42,624 bases of DNA from Alphaproteobacteria bacterium (GCA_016927395.1 JAFGMU010000020.1:1-42624); one strand, 5' to 3'; counted from the stretch's first letter, positions 1 to 8,917 are shown. The notes: generated by a model from the letters alone, not told the origin. Numbers and translations: made by a program.

Positions 1-22
1 GAAAGCAGCACAATTGCGATAA
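1..22 (+). CDS. rpsC: Possible 3' end of rpsC (30S ribosomal protein S3), truncated by the window edge
   Basis: Open frame ...KAAQLR-TAA immediately upstream of rplP; inferred from canonical gene order only. Confidence 0.35.
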
Positions 23-34
23 AAGGAAAATGTT

Positions 35-448
35 ATGTTAATGCCAAATAAAACAAAGTTTCGCAAACAGCACAAAGGTCGTATCCACGGCGTTGCCAAA
101 GGTGGCAGCGAATTGGCATTCGGATCTTACGGTTTGAAAGCGATGTCACCAGAACGTGTAACTGCACGTCAAATTGAAGCTGCACGTCGCGCGATTACCC
201 GTCATATGAAACGTATGGGTAAATTGTGGATTCGTATATTCCCAGACGTTCCTGTTACCAAAAAACCAGCCGAAGTTCGTATGGGTAAAGGTAAGGGTGC
301 AGTTGAATATTGGATTTGCCGCGTAAAACCAGGTCGTATAATGTTCGAATTGGATGGTGTTAAACCTGAAATTGCGATGGAAGCATTTGCATTAGCCGCA
401 GCAAAATTACCAGTTAAAACAAAAATAGTTGAACGTAAAGCGAACTAA
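35..448 (+). CDS. rplP: 50S ribosomal protein L16
   Basis: L16 signature ([14 protein letters not shown]...[23 protein letters not shown]); true start could be the ATG at 41. Confidence 0.97.
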   Translation: MLMPNKTKFRKQHKGRIHGVAKGGSELAFGSYGLKAMSPERVTARQIEAARRAITRHMKRMGKLWIRIFPDVPVTKKPAEVRMGKGKGAVEYWICRVKPGRIMFELDGVKPEIAMEAFALAAAKLPVKTKIVERKAN

Positions 449-464
449 GAAGAGAGTATCAAAA

Positions 465-668
465 ATGGCAGAAAAAAAAGCTAATAAAACATCTTCGACA
501 GAGACACTGACAAAGGAAGCTTTGCAGAGTCAATTGTCAGATTTGAAAAAAGAAGCGATGAATCAACGTTTCCAACATGCAGCTGGTCAGTTGCCAAAAA
601 CTCATGTTGTTCGTAAAACTCGTCGTGAAATTGCGCGCGTAAAAACAAAATTGAACGCTGCAAAATAA
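465..668 (+). CDS. rpmC: 50S ribosomal protein L29 with N-terminal extension
   Basis: L29 core (LSDLKKEAMNQRFQHAAGQL...RREIARVKTKLNAAK); start taken at ATG 465 (MAEKKANK) rather than the track start. Confidence 0.93.
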   Translation: MAEKKANKTSSTETLTKEALQSQLSDLKKEAMNQRFQHAAGQLPKTHVVRKTRREIARVKTKLNAAK

Positions 669-698
669 TAACAACAAAATAAACAAAGAGATTAAGTT

Positions 699-965
699 AT
701 GCCAAGACGAATACTGCAAGGAACCGTTACAAGTACAGCAAACGACAAAACTGTCGTTGTTGAAGTGGAACGCCGCTTTCGTCATCCGCTGTACGGCAAG
801 TTCGTAAAGCAGAACAAAAAGTACAAAGCACACGATGAAGCAAACGAATACAAAGTTGGTGAAATCGTTGCTATTGAAGAACATCGTCCGATTTCCAAGA
901 CAAAATCTTGGGTTGTAAAAGGTCGCGTCGGTGTCGCAAAAGACAGTGAAGTAGAAGTAGAATAA
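699..965 (+). CDS. rpsQ: 30S ribosomal protein S17
   Basis: S17 signature ([36 protein letters not shown]). Confidence 0.96.
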   Translation: MPRRILQGTVTSTANDKTVVVEVERRFRHPLYGKFVKQNKKYKAHDEANEYKVGEIVAIEEHRPISKTKSWVVKGRVGVAKDSEVEVE

Positions 966-1048
966 CAACAAGGTTTTTTGAGGCCGCAAAACGGCAGTCG
1001 AAACCTGATAACAAAACCTGGGGATTGCCCAGGCAAGGGAAGAAAGTT

Positions 1049-1423
1049 ATGATTCAAAATGAAACAGTTATGACAGTTGCAGATAACAGTGGTGCACGTA
1101 AAGCTATGTGTATCAAAGTTTTGGGTGGTTCACATCGCCGCTATGCAACAGTTGGTGACAAAATAGTAGTTGCTATCAAAGAAGCAATTCCACGTGGTAA
1201 AGTTCAAAAGGGAACAGTACAACGCGCAATTATCGTTCGTACTAAATTTCCAGTAAAACGCGCCGATGGTTCAATTATCCGCTTTGATGATAATGCAGTT
1301 GTATTGATTAATAAAAACAATTTTGAACCAATTGGAACACGTATTTTTGGTCCAGTTGCTCGTGAAGTTCGTCGTAAATACGACGTTCAGAAAATTGTAT
1401 CTTTGGCACCAGAAGTTATATAA
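1049..1423 (+). CDS. rplN: 50S ribosomal protein L14
   Basis: L14 signature ([28 protein letters not shown]); start at ATG 1049, not the upstream TTG of the track. Confidence 0.97.
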   Translation: MIQNETVMTVADNSGARKAMCIKVLGGSHRRYATVGDKIVVAIKEAIPRGKVQKGTVQRAIIVRTKFPVKRADGSIIRFDDNAVVLINKNNFEPIGTRIFGPVAREVRRKYDVQKIVSLAPEVI

Positions 1424-1435
1424 AGGAATAATAAA

Positions 1436-1738
1436 ATGAAAATTAAAAAAGGCGACGAAGTCGTAGTTATTTCAGGAAAGTATAAAGGCGTCAAAGGAAA
1501 AGTATTAGAAGCACGCCCAACTGAATCCCGTGTAGTTGTAGAAGGTGTAAACCGTCGTAAATGGCACATTAAACCAACACAGGAACAACCAGGTCGTATC
1601 GAAGATCGCGAAGCACCAATTCATGTTTCAAACGTTGCTTTGTTTGATTCAAAAACAAAAAAACCTTCTCGGATTGGTTACAAAGTAGAAGGTGATAAAA
1701 AAGTCCGCGTTTCAAAAAAGTCTGGAACACAGATATAA
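1436..1738 (+). CDS. rplX: 50S ribosomal protein L24
   Basis: KOW motif [25 protein letters not shown]; position after rplN. Confidence 0.96.
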   Translation: MKIKKGDEVVVISGKYKGVKGKVLEARPTESRVVVEGVNRRKWHIKPTQEQPGRIEDREAPIHVSNVALFDSKTKKPSRIGYKVEGDKKVRVSKKSGTQI

Positions 1739-1746
1739 ATTGAAAG

Positions 1747-1764
1747 TTCCCGCTGTTACGGGAA
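1747..1764 (+). promoter_or_regulatory. Intercistronic stem-loop upstream of rplE (class A)
   Basis: TTCCCG-CTGTTA-CGGGAA, about 20 nt 5' of the rplE ATG. Confidence 0.7.
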
Positions 1765-1784
1765 TGTAAAAAAAGGAAAAAGAA

Positions 1785-2330
1785 ATGCAAAGTAGATTGC
1801 GTGAAATTTATGAAAAAAAGATTGTACCTGAATTGGAAAAAGAATTCGGATACAAAAATAAATTTGCTGTACCACGTTTGGAAAAAATTGTTTTGAACAT
1901 GGGTGTTGGCTCGGCTGTTTCTGATAAAAAGAAATTGGAATCAGCAGTTGCAGATTTGACAGCTATTGCTGCACAGAAACCAGTAGTTACCAAGGCAAAA
2001 AAATCAATTGCAACATACCGTCTGCGTGCAGGTCAGGCAATCGGTACCAAGGTTACATTGCGTGGTAAAAGAATGTATGATTTCTTGGATAAATTGATTA
2101 CAGTTGCTTTGCCACGTGTAAAAGACTTTGCAGGATTGTCAAAATCAAAATTTGATGGTCGTGGAAATTATGCATTTGGAATCAAAGAACATTTGATATT
2201 CCCAGAAATTTCAATTGATAAAATTGATTCTATCATTGGAATGGATATTGTAATTGCAACAACTGCAAAAACCGATGACGAAGCACGCGCTTTGCTGACA
2301 AAAATCGGTTTGCCACTGGTATTGAAATAA
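1785..2330 (+). CDS. rplE: 50S ribosomal protein L5
   Basis: L5 sequence ([14 protein letters not shown]...[18 protein letters not shown]). Confidence 0.97.
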   Translation: MQSRLREIYEKKIVPELEKEFGYKNKFAVPRLEKIVLNMGVGSAVSDKKKLESAVADLTAIAAQKPVVTKAKKSIATYRLRAGQAIGTKVTLRGKRMYDFLDKLITVALPRVKDFAGLSKSKFDGRGNYAFGIKEHLIFPEISIDKIDSIIGMDIVIATTAKTDDEARALLTKIGLPLVLK

Positions 2331-2348
2331 TAGTATAAGGAAAAAAAT

Positions 2349-2651
2349 ATGGCTAAACTAGCACTGATAAATAAACAGGCACGCCGCGAAAAAATGGTTG
2401 CACAAAATGCAAAAAAGCATGATGCAGTCAAAGCGAAAATGTCTGTAAATGCAACGCCGGATGAACGCATGGAAGCTATGAAAAAAATGGCTAAAATGCC
2501 ACGTAATGCGAATAAGACACGTTTGCATAATCGCTGTTCTGTAACTGGTCGTGCACGCGGTTTTTTCCGCATGTTCGGTCTGTGTCGTCAGCAAGTCCGC
2601 ACTTTGGCGTCCGAAGGTAAGTTGCCAGGTGTTCGCAAATCAAGTTGGTAA
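2349..2651 (+). CDS. rpsN: 30S ribosomal protein S14
   Basis: S14 sequence (MAKLALINKQARREKMV...RLHNRCSVTGRARGFFRMFGLCRQQVR), zinc-independent-like long form. Confidence 0.96.
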   Translation: MAKLALINKQARREKMVAQNAKKHDAVKAKMSVNATPDERMEAMKKMAKMPRNANKTRLHNRCSVTGRARGFFRMFGLCRQQVRTLASEGKLPGVRKSSW

Positions 2652-2660
2652 AAAATAAAC

Positions 2661-2681
2661 TGCAAAGCCTGTCGCTTTGCA
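2661..2681 (+). promoter_or_regulatory. Intercistronic stem-loop upstream of rpsH (class B)
   Basis: TGCAAAGC-CTGTC-GCTTTGCA immediately 5' of the SD AAGGAG. Confidence 0.7.
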
Positions 2682-2697
2682 ATGTAAGGAGCAAATT

Positions 2698-3096
2698 ATG
2701 TCATTATCGCATCCAATTGGAGATATGTTGACCCGCATTCGCAATGGTCAGAATGCTGGTAAGGAAAGTGTAACACTTCCAAACAGCAAACTGCGTTCTG
2801 CTGTTCTGAGTGTTTTGAAAGATGAAGGTTTCATAACCGATTTTCGTTCAGTTCAAATTGATGAAAAACGCACGAATTTGGTTGTGGATTTGAAATACGT
2901 TGGTGGCGTAGGCGCGATACAGGATATTTCCGTTGTATCCAAGCCAGGTCGTCGCGTTTATTCTGGCAGTGTAAAAATGCCAAAAGTATTGAACGGTTTG
3001 GGTATTGCTATTGTATCCACACCGAACGGTGTTATGACAGACCACAAAGCGCGCTTGATGAACGTTGGTGGTGAAGTATTGTGTAGAGTTATTTAA
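2698..3096 (+). CDS. rpsH: 30S ribosomal protein S8
   Basis: S8 sequence (MSLSHPIGDMLTRIRNGQ...STPNGVMTDHKARLMNVGGEVLCRVI); ATG at 2698 preceded by AAGGAG. Confidence 0.97.
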   Translation: MSLSHPIGDMLTRIRNGQNAGKESVTLPNSKLRSAVLSVLKDEGFITDFRSVQIDEKRTNLVVDLKYVGGVGAIQDISVVSKPGRRVYSGSVKMPKVLNGLGIAIVSTPNGVMTDHKARLMNVGGEVLCRVI

Positions 3097-3102
3097 TGAA
3101 TT

Positions 3103-3122
3103 GCAAAGTTTGAAAGCTTTGC
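3103..3122 (+). promoter_or_regulatory. Intercistronic stem-loop upstream of rplF (class B)
   Basis: GCAAAG-TTTGAAAG-CTTTGC 5' of the SD GAAGGAG. Confidence 0.6.
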
Positions 3123-3141
3123 GACGAAGGAGCAAACAGTT

Positions 3142-3693
3142 ATGTCTCGTGCAGGAAAATATCCAGTAGAAATCAAAAACGGCGTATCAATTGAAATCGT
3201 CGGTGGTGCCTTGGTGGTAAAAGGTCCAAAAGGTGAAATAAAATTACCTTTGGATACAAAAAATGCCGGCTTGGTAGAAATTAAAATTGAAAATAACGAA
3301 GTTGTCGTTACACCAAAAGATGCAGAAGATAAAGCATCACGCGCTATGTGGGGAACAATGACCCGCAATATCAAAGCGGCAGTTATTGGTGTTTCCGAAG
3401 GCTTTGTCAAAGAAATGTATATGAAAGGTGTTGGTTATAAAGCATCGGTTAAGGGTAAAGATTTGGTATTGGTTGCTGGTTATTCTCATGATGTTGTTTT
3501 GCCAGTTCCAACAGGTTTGTCTGTTGAAATGGGTGCAACACCAACTGAATTCATAATCAAGGGTATCGATAAAGTTTTGGTTGGACAGTTTGCTGACAAA
3601 GTTCATAAAGTTCGCAAAGCAGATCCATACAAAGGAAAAGGTATTTTCTATAAGGGTGAAAAGATCCGCCGCAAAGAAGGTAAAAAGAAATAA
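3142..3693 (+). CDS. rplF: 50S ribosomal protein L6
   Basis: L6 sequence (MSRAGKYPVEI...KVRKADPYKGKGIFYKGEKIRRKEGKKK). Confidence 0.97.
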   Translation: MSRAGKYPVEIKNGVSIEIVGGALVVKGPKGEIKLPLDTKNAGLVEIKIENNEVVVTPKDAEDKASRAMWGTMTRNIKAAVIGVSEGFVKEMYMKGVGYKASVKGKDLVLVAGYSHDVVLPVPTGLSVEMGATPTEFIIKGIDKVLVGQFADKVHKVRKADPYKGKGIFYKGEKIRRKEGKKK

Positions 3694-3728
3694 TAACCAA
3701 TTTCTTATTAGACCCAAAGGAGTATAAT

Positions 3729-3887
3729 ATGACAATTTTAGATACAAATAATATTGCGACTGTTGCACCAAAGGTTGTTGCTGGAGTTTTATTATCAATT
3801 GTTGTATTAACCGGTTTTGTATCAGCTTTGTATGGTAACAAAGATAAAAAATTGAATGATAAAATTAATCAAGGTAAACAAAGATAG
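3729..3887 (+). CDS. 52-aa predicted single-TM small protein inside the spc operon; unknown function
   Basis: ATG...TAG reading MTILDTNNIATVAPKVVAGVLLSIVVLTGFVSALYGNKDKKLNDKINQGKQR; AAAGGAG SD upstream; hydrophobic segment VVAGVLLSIVVLTGFVSALY followed by a Lys-rich tail. Absent from the supplied track, whose shortest listed ORFs are 60 aa. Confidence 0.75.
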   Translation: MTILDTNNIATVAPKVVAGVLLSIVVLTGFVSALYGNKDKKLNDKINQGKQR

Positions 3888-3904
3888 TTTTATTAACAAA
3901 ATAA

Positions 3905-3922
3905 TTCCCGCTGTTACGGGGA
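3905..3922 (+). promoter_or_regulatory. Intercistronic stem-loop upstream of rplR (class A)
   Basis: TTCCCG-CTGTTA-CGGGGA; near-identical to the element upstream of rplE. Confidence 0.7.
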
Positions 3923-3940
3923 TGTAAAAAAGGAAAAAAA

Positions 3941-4297
3941 ATGTTAAAACATTTATCTACTGATGAAAGACGCAAGTTATCTAATCGTGGTGCGTTGAAA
4001 AGAAAAAATCCAGGTAAAATCCGTTTATCGGTTTTCCGTTCTGGTCGTCATATTGAAATTCAAGCAATTGATGATGTTGCAGGTCGTACAATTTGTGCAG
4101 CATCTTCTAAAGAAAAAGCTTTCAAGGGCAAAGGTTGGAATGTTGCTGGTGCCGAAATGGTTGGTAAATCTTTTGCTGAACGCGCAGTGAAAGCAAAAAT
4201 TGAAAAAAATTGTTATTTTGATCGTGGTGCATATCGCTATCATGGCCGTGTAAAGGCCTTGTGCGAAGCTATCCGCGCAGGTGGTATAAACATATAA
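3941..4297 (+). CDS. rplR: 50S ribosomal protein L18
   Basis: L18 sequence (RLSVFRSGRHIEIQAIDD...FDRGAYRYHGRVKALCEAIRAGGI). Confidence 0.96.
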   Translation: MLKHLSTDERRKLSNRGALKRKNPGKIRLSVFRSGRHIEIQAIDDVAGRTICAASSKEKAFKGKGWNVAGAEMVGKSFAERAVKAKIEKNCYFDRGAYRYHGRVKALCEAIRAGGINI

Positions 4298-4307
4298 GAT
4301 TTAATTT

Positions 4308-4325
4308 GCAAAGCAAATGCTTTGC
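4308..4325 (+). promoter_or_regulatory. Intercistronic stem-loop upstream of rpsE (class B)
   Basis: GCAAAGC-AAAT-GCTTTGC followed by the SD AAGGAG. Confidence 0.7.
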
Positions 4326-4344
4326 GACTCAAGGAGCATAAGTA

Positions 4345-4899
4345 ATGGCACGTTTTGATGATAAAAAATTACAGACAGATAATTTGGTAGATAAATTAGT
4401 TTCTATCAATCGCGTTTCCAAAACCGTTAAAGGTGGACGTAATATGTCTTTTTCCGCGCTGGTTGTTGTTGGTGACAAAGCAGGTCGCGTAGGTTTTGGT
4501 AAAGGTAAAGCATTGGAAGTACAGTCTGCTGTACAAAAAGCAACCAAGGCAGCAAAAGCAAAAATGGTACGCGTTCCATTAAAAGAAGGTCGTACATTAC
4601 ATCATGATGTTGATGCAAAATATGGTGCCAGCAAATTGGTTGTACGCAGTGCAGTTCCTGGAACTGGAATTATTGCTGGTGGTGCTTTGCGCGCTGTTTT
4701 TGAATGCTTGGGCATTCAGGACGTTGTTGTAAAGTCTCAGGGAAGCAGTAATCCGAACAATATTATTCGTGCTGCATTTTTGGCTTTTGGCAAAATGAAT
4801 TCTCCGAAATCTGTCGCTGCTCGTCGCGGAAAGACTGTTTCAGAAATTATCGCCGGCCGTGATGGAAAAAAGCACGCTGAAGAAGTACAGGATCAATAA
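4345..4899 (+). CDS. rpsE: 30S ribosomal protein S5
   Basis: S5 sequence ([41 protein letters not shown]). Confidence 0.97.
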   Translation: MARFDDKKLQTDNLVDKLVSINRVSKTVKGGRNMSFSALVVVGDKAGRVGFGKGKALEVQSAVQKATKAAKAKMVRVPLKEGRTLHHDVDAKYGASKLVVRSAVPGTGIIAGGALRAVFECLGIQDVVVKSQGSSNPNNIIRAAFLAFGKMNSPKSVAARRGKTVSEIIAGRDGKKHAEEVQDQ

Positions 4900-4919
4900 G
4901 ATTACAAAGGGTAATTGAC

Positions 4920-5096
4920 ATGTCAAAAATAACTGTAAAACAAATTAAAAGCATAATTGGACAACCAGAATCTCAGGTTAAAATTGTAAAATCTTTGGGT
5001 CTGGGTCGTATTGGTAAAACCAAGGAATTAGGTGACACAGCGTCTGTTCGTGGCATGATCGCAAAAGTTTCTCACTTGGTAGAAATCGTAAAATAA
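4920..5096 (+). CDS. rpmD: 50S ribosomal protein L30
   Basis: Read directly (58 aa, below the track's apparent cutoff): MSKITVKQIKSIIGQPESQVKIVKSLGLGRIGKTKELGDTASVRGMIAKVSHLVEIVK. Confidence 0.93.
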   Translation: MSKITVKQIKSIIGQPESQVKIVKSLGLGRIGKTKELGDTASVRGMIAKVSHLVEIVK

Positions 5097-5123
5097 TTTG
5101 ACGCAAGAATAAGGAATAAAAAA

Positions 5124-5582
5124 ATGAAACTGAACGCACTGATGGATAATTTCGGAGCACGCAAAGGTATAAAACGCGTTGGACGTGGTATGGCTTCTGG
5201 TTATGGTAAAACCGCTGGTCGCGGAAATAAGGGTCAAAAAGCACGCGCAGGTTCACGTAAACAGGCAACTTTCCAGGGTGGTCAGATGCCAATTTTGCGT
5301 CGCTTTCCAAAATTTGGATTTAAGAATCCTTTTGCAAAATCATATGTAACGATTAACTTGGGCGATATTGAAAAATTTGTAAAAGCTGGAAAAATTGATG
5401 CTAAAAAAGAAATCACAATGGATTCTTTGTTGGTTGCTAAAATTATCAACCGTAAACTGTCTGGTTTAAAAATTTTGGCCAAAGGCGAAATTAAAACAGC
5501 CGTAAATATTATTGCTGACAAATGGTCGAAATCAGCAGAAGCAGCAGTTGTAAAAGCTGGTGGATCAGTAAAGGCAAAATAA
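5124..5582 (+). CDS. rplO: 50S ribosomal protein L15
   Basis: L15 sequence (MKLNALMDNFGARKGIKRVGRGMASGYGKTAGRGNKGQKAR). Confidence 0.96.
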   Translation: MKLNALMDNFGARKGIKRVGRGMASGYGKTAGRGNKGQKARAGSRKQATFQGGQMPILRRFPKFGFKNPFAKSYVTINLGDIEKFVKAGKIDAKKEITMDSLLVAKIINRKLSGLKILAKGEIKTAVNIIADKWSKSAEAAVVKAGGSVKAK

Positions 5583-5589
5583 ATACTTA

Positions 5590-5619
5590 TTTATGGTTTC
5601 TAGTTTTAGAAACCATAAA
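5590..5619 (+). promoter_or_regulatory. 13-bp stem-loop in the rplO-secY gap
   Basis: TTTATGGTTTCTA-GTTT-TAGAAACCATAAA, perfect 13-bp stem, no following T-run. Confidence 0.75.
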
Positions 5620-5639
5620 TTCAAAACCAGAAATAAATT

Positions 5640-6959
5640 ATGAAATTTATAACAAACTATTTTAAGAATTTATCAGATTTACAAAAACGCATCTTGTTTA
5701 CTTTGGGTGCGTTGATTGTTTATCGTATTGGTTCTTTTATCCCACTACCTGGTGTAAACGCTTCGGCTGTTTTGCATTTGTTTAATGGTGACGGAAACGG
5801 TATGATGGGAATGTTTGATATGTTCAGTGGTGGTTCGTTGTCACGTATGTCAGTTTTGGCATTGAATATTTTCCCTTATATCTCGGCTTCGATTGTTATT
5901 CAATTATTGTCTGCGACAAGCAAATCTATGTCTGAATTGCGCAAAGAAGGCGAAACAGGTCGTATAAAAATCAACCAGTATACACGCTATTTGGCAGTTT
6001 TGTTGGCAGTTGTACAAGGTTGGGCGATTGTTCGTGGTTTGGAATCAATGGCGCCAGTAAATGGTGCATATGCGGTTGTAAATCCTGGTTTTCTATTTGA
6101 ATTATCAGCTGTTATCGCGTTGGTTGGTGGAACGGTTTTTGTTATGTGGTTGGCAGAACAAATCACAGCACGTGGTCTGGGTCAGGGCGCTTCATTGTTG
6201 ATTTTTGCAGGAATTATTGCACATATACCAAGTGGTATCGCCAAGGTTTTATCTTTGGGTTCTGTTGGTCAGATGTCACCTGCCATGATTGGATTAATAT
6301 TAGCGTTTGTAATAGGTGTTGTTGCATTGATTGCTTTTATGGAACAGGCACAACGTCGTATACAAATTTTGTACCCACGCCAAGTTATGGCAAATGGTGT
6401 TACAAACACTAATGCATCATATTTACCAGTAAAGATAAATTTATCTGGTGTTATGGGACCTGTATTTGCATCCAGTATTATGATGTTACCGGCTTTTATT
6501 CAACGTTTTGCACAAAGTGAAAATTTGATAGTTCAAAATATTATTGGATTCCTAAGCTATGGTACTTGGTCTTATATTTTGATTTATACTTTGTTGATAG
6601 CGTTCTTTGCATACTTTCAAACAGCTGTTGTTTTCAACTCTGAAGAGACAAGTACAAATTTGAAAAATGCAGGCGGATATATTCCAGGTGTTCGTCCAGG
6701 CGAACAAACAACAAAATATTTAGATAATGTTGTTTCCAGAACCACAGCAATCGGTGTTGTGTACCTGGTAGTTGTTTGTGTGTTACCAATCATACTTAAT
6801 ACTCATTTGGGTATGCCTTTGGTGATTGGTGGTACAAGTGTATTGATTGTTGCTGGTGTTGTATTAGATACAATGAATCAGGTACAATCATATTTGGTTG
6901 CAAAACAATACACAAATGTTATTAAAACAACACAAAAAAAAGGACGTTTTCGCGTCTAA
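5640..6959 (+). CDS. secY: Preprotein translocase subunit SecY
   Basis: SecY sequence (RIGSFIPLPGVN...MFDMFSGGSLSRMSVLALNIFPYISASIVIQLL...GGYIPGVRPGEQTTKYLD). Confidence 0.98.
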   Translation: MKFITNYFKNLSDLQKRILFTLGALIVYRIGSFIPLPGVNASAVLHLFNGDGNGMMGMFDMFSGGSLSRMSVLALNIFPYISASIVIQLLSATSKSMSELRKEGETGRIKINQYTRYLAVLLAVVQGWAIVRGLESMAPVNGAYAVVNPGFLFELSAVIALVGGTVFVMWLAEQITARGLGQGASLLIFAGIIAHIPSGIAKVLSLGSVGQMSPAMIGLILAFVIGVVALIAFMEQAQRRIQILYPRQVMANGVTNTNASYLPVKINLSGVMGPVFASSIMMLPAFIQRFAQSENLIVQNIIGFLSYGTWSYILIYTLLIAFFAYFQTAVVFNSEETSTNLKNAGGYIPGVRPGEQTTKYLDNVVSRTTAIGVVYLVVVCVLPIILNTHLGMPLVIGGTSVLIVAGVVLDTMNQVQSYLVAKQYTNVIKTTQKKGRFRV

Positions 6960-6972
6960 GGAAAAAACAAGT

Positions 6973-7000
6973 TTGACTTTTGCTGTATTTGATATAAAAT
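6973..7000 (+). promoter_or_regulatory. Putative sigma70-type promoter upstream of rpsM
   Basis: TTGACT-N16-TAAAAT in the secY-rpsM gap. Confidence 0.45.
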
Positions 7001-7053
7001 AATCCGGCAAAATGATAAAGATTGGTTAAGAAAAATAAAAAGGAAAACATAAG

Positions 7054-7431
7054 ATGGCACGTATAGCAGGTGTGAACATTCCGTCGGAAAAACGCGTTGA
7101 AATCGCGTTACGTTATATTTATGGTATTGGCCCAGCCAAATCAGCACAAATTTGCAAAGCTTTGAAAATCAAAGATAGTTTGCGTGCAAAAGATTTGACC
7201 GACACAGACGTTGTAAATATTTCCAACTACATCGAACAGAACTTCAAAGTAGAAGGTGATGTTCGTCGTGATGTTCAGATGAATATTAAACGTCTTCAGG
7301 ATTTGAAAACATATCGTGGAACAAGACATCGTATGCGTCTGCCAGTTCGTGGACAACGCACACAAACAAATGCACGTACCAGAAAAGGTAAACGCGTTGT
7401 TGTTGCAGGTTCTGCATCCAAGGGTAAATAA
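7054..7431 (+). CDS. rpsM: 30S ribosomal protein S13
   Basis: S13 sequence ([26 protein letters not shown]...[26 protein letters not shown]). Confidence 0.97.
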   Translation: MARIAGVNIPSEKRVEIALRYIYGIGPAKSAQICKALKIKDSLRAKDLTDTDVVNISNYIEQNFKVEGDVRRDVQMNIKRLQDLKTYRGTRHRMRLPVRGQRTQTNARTRKGKRVVVAGSASKGK

Positions 7432-7456
7432 AAATAACAAATAATAGGGTATCATA

Positions 7457-7840
7457 ATGGCAATTGCAAAAACTAAAAAGAAAGTTGTTAAAAAAGTATC
7501 GCATGGTATTGCCCATGTCGTTGCAACCAATAACAATACCAGAATTACTGTCACTGACCAGGCCGGCAGCGTATTGACTTGGGCTACAGCTGGTGCAAAT
7601 AATTTTAAAGGTGCAAAAAAATCAACACCATACGCAGCAACAATTGTTGCAGAAAGCATTGGTAAAAAAGTTGCTGAAATGGGTATGAAAACAGTTGATG
7701 TTTTGATGCGCGGTATCGGTCAGGGTCGTGAATCTGCAGTTCGTGGTTTGTCAAACGCAGGTTTGATTGTTCAATCAATCACAGATACAACACGCGTTCC
7801 GCACAACGGATGCAGACCGAAAAAGGTTCGTCGCGTCTAA
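7457..7840 (+). CDS. rpsK: 30S ribosomal protein S11
   Basis: S11 sequence (...GIAHVVATNNNTRITVTDQAGSVLTWATAG...DTTRVPHNGCRPKKVRRV). Confidence 0.97.
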   Translation: MAIAKTKKKVVKKVSHGIAHVVATNNNTRITVTDQAGSVLTWATAGANNFKGAKKSTPYAATIVAESIGKKVAEMGMKTVDVLMRGIGQGRESAVRGLSNAGLIVQSITDTTRVPHNGCRPKKVRRV

Positions 7841-7847
7841 AAAATAT

Positions 7848-7878
7848 GGCACTGTTTTACGGTGCCTTTTTATTTTTA
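7848..7878 (+). terminator. Putative rho-independent terminator after rpsK
   Basis: GGCACT-GTTTTAC-GGTGCC followed by TTTTTATTTTT. Confidence 0.65.
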
Positions 7879-7896
7879 TAAACAACAGGTTTTATT

Positions 7897-8862
7897 ATGA
7901 AAGTATTAGTTATTGGTGGGGCAGGTTATATTGGCAGTCATGTAACGCGTGAGCTTTTGGATAATGGTCATGATGTTACAGTATTTGATAATTTATCAAC
8001 GGGTACAAAAGAAAATTTATTTTCAGAATCAAATTTTATTCAGGGTGATATTTTGAATTATTCTGATTTGATTGACGCCATGAAAAATGGTTTTGACGCT
8101 GTCTTGCATTTTGCCGCTTTCAAGGCCGCAGGTGAATCCATGATAAAACCTGAAAAATATTCAACCAATAATATTTCTGGTACTATAAATATTTTGAATG
8201 CAATGTCAGAATCTGGGATTAAAAATATAATTTTTTCATCCAGTGCGGCTGTTTATGGCGAACCTGAATATGTTCCAATTGATGAAAAACATCCAAAAAA
8301 TCCAGAAAATTATTATGGTTTTACAAAATTGGAAATCGAAAGAATTTCGGGCTGGTACGAAAAATTAAAAGGATTTCGTTTTGCAGCATTGCGTTATTTT
8401 AATGCAGCTGGTTATGATACGCGCGGTCGAATTGGTGGACTGGAAAAAGGTACTGCAAATTTATTGCCATTGGTAATGGAAGTTGCAGCCGGAACCAGAC
8501 CAGAAATAACAGTTTTTGGTGATGATTATCCAACACCCGATGGAACGTGTATTCGCGATTATATCCACGTCAGCGATTTGGCAAATGGGCATTTATTGGC
8601 ATTAAATTACATAATTAAAAATGACAAAAGCTTGACGCTGAATTTGGGTACTGGAAATGGAACATCAGTAAAAGAAATAATAGATACAGCCAAAAGAATA
8701 ACCGGAAAAGAAATTAAAACTGTAATCGGTCCCAGAAGAGATGGCGACCCAGCAAAATTGACAGCATCTGCAAACATGGCATATGAAATTTTGGGTTGGA
8801 TACCAAAATATTCAGATATAGATACTTTGATAGAAAGCACCTGGGCAATGTACAATAAATAA
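7897..8862 (+). CDS. galE: UDP-glucose 4-epimerase (extended SDR)
   Basis: GGAGYIGSH, FDNLSTG, YxxxK (YYGFTKLEIE), LRYFNAAGYD, TPDGTCIRDYIHVSDLA. Confidence 0.93.
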   Translation: MKVLVIGGAGYIGSHVTRELLDNGHDVTVFDNLSTGTKENLFSESNFIQGDILNYSDLIDAMKNGFDAVLHFAAFKAAGESMIKPEKYSTNNISGTINILNAMSESGIKNIIFSSSAAVYGEPEYVPIDEKHPKNPENYYGFTKLEIERISGWYEKLKGFRFAALRYFNAAGYDTRGRIGGLEKGTANLLPLVMEVAAGTRPEITVFGDDYPTPDGTCIRDYIHVSDLANGHLLALNYIIKNDKSLTLNLGTGNGTSVKEIIDTAKRITGKEIKTVIGPRRDGDPAKLTASANMAYEILGWIPKYSDIDTLIESTWAMYNK

Positions 8863-8917
8863 GATTTATTATTGTATAATTTTTGCAAAAAGATTATGTA
8901 GAAATCCCATAATTCAT

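Noticed and set aside
537-989. Long minus-strand ORFs opposite ribosomal genes (also 7141-7659, 38597-39166 and similar)
   Set aside because: Antisense shadows of well-identified genes with low-complexity, compositionally odd translations.
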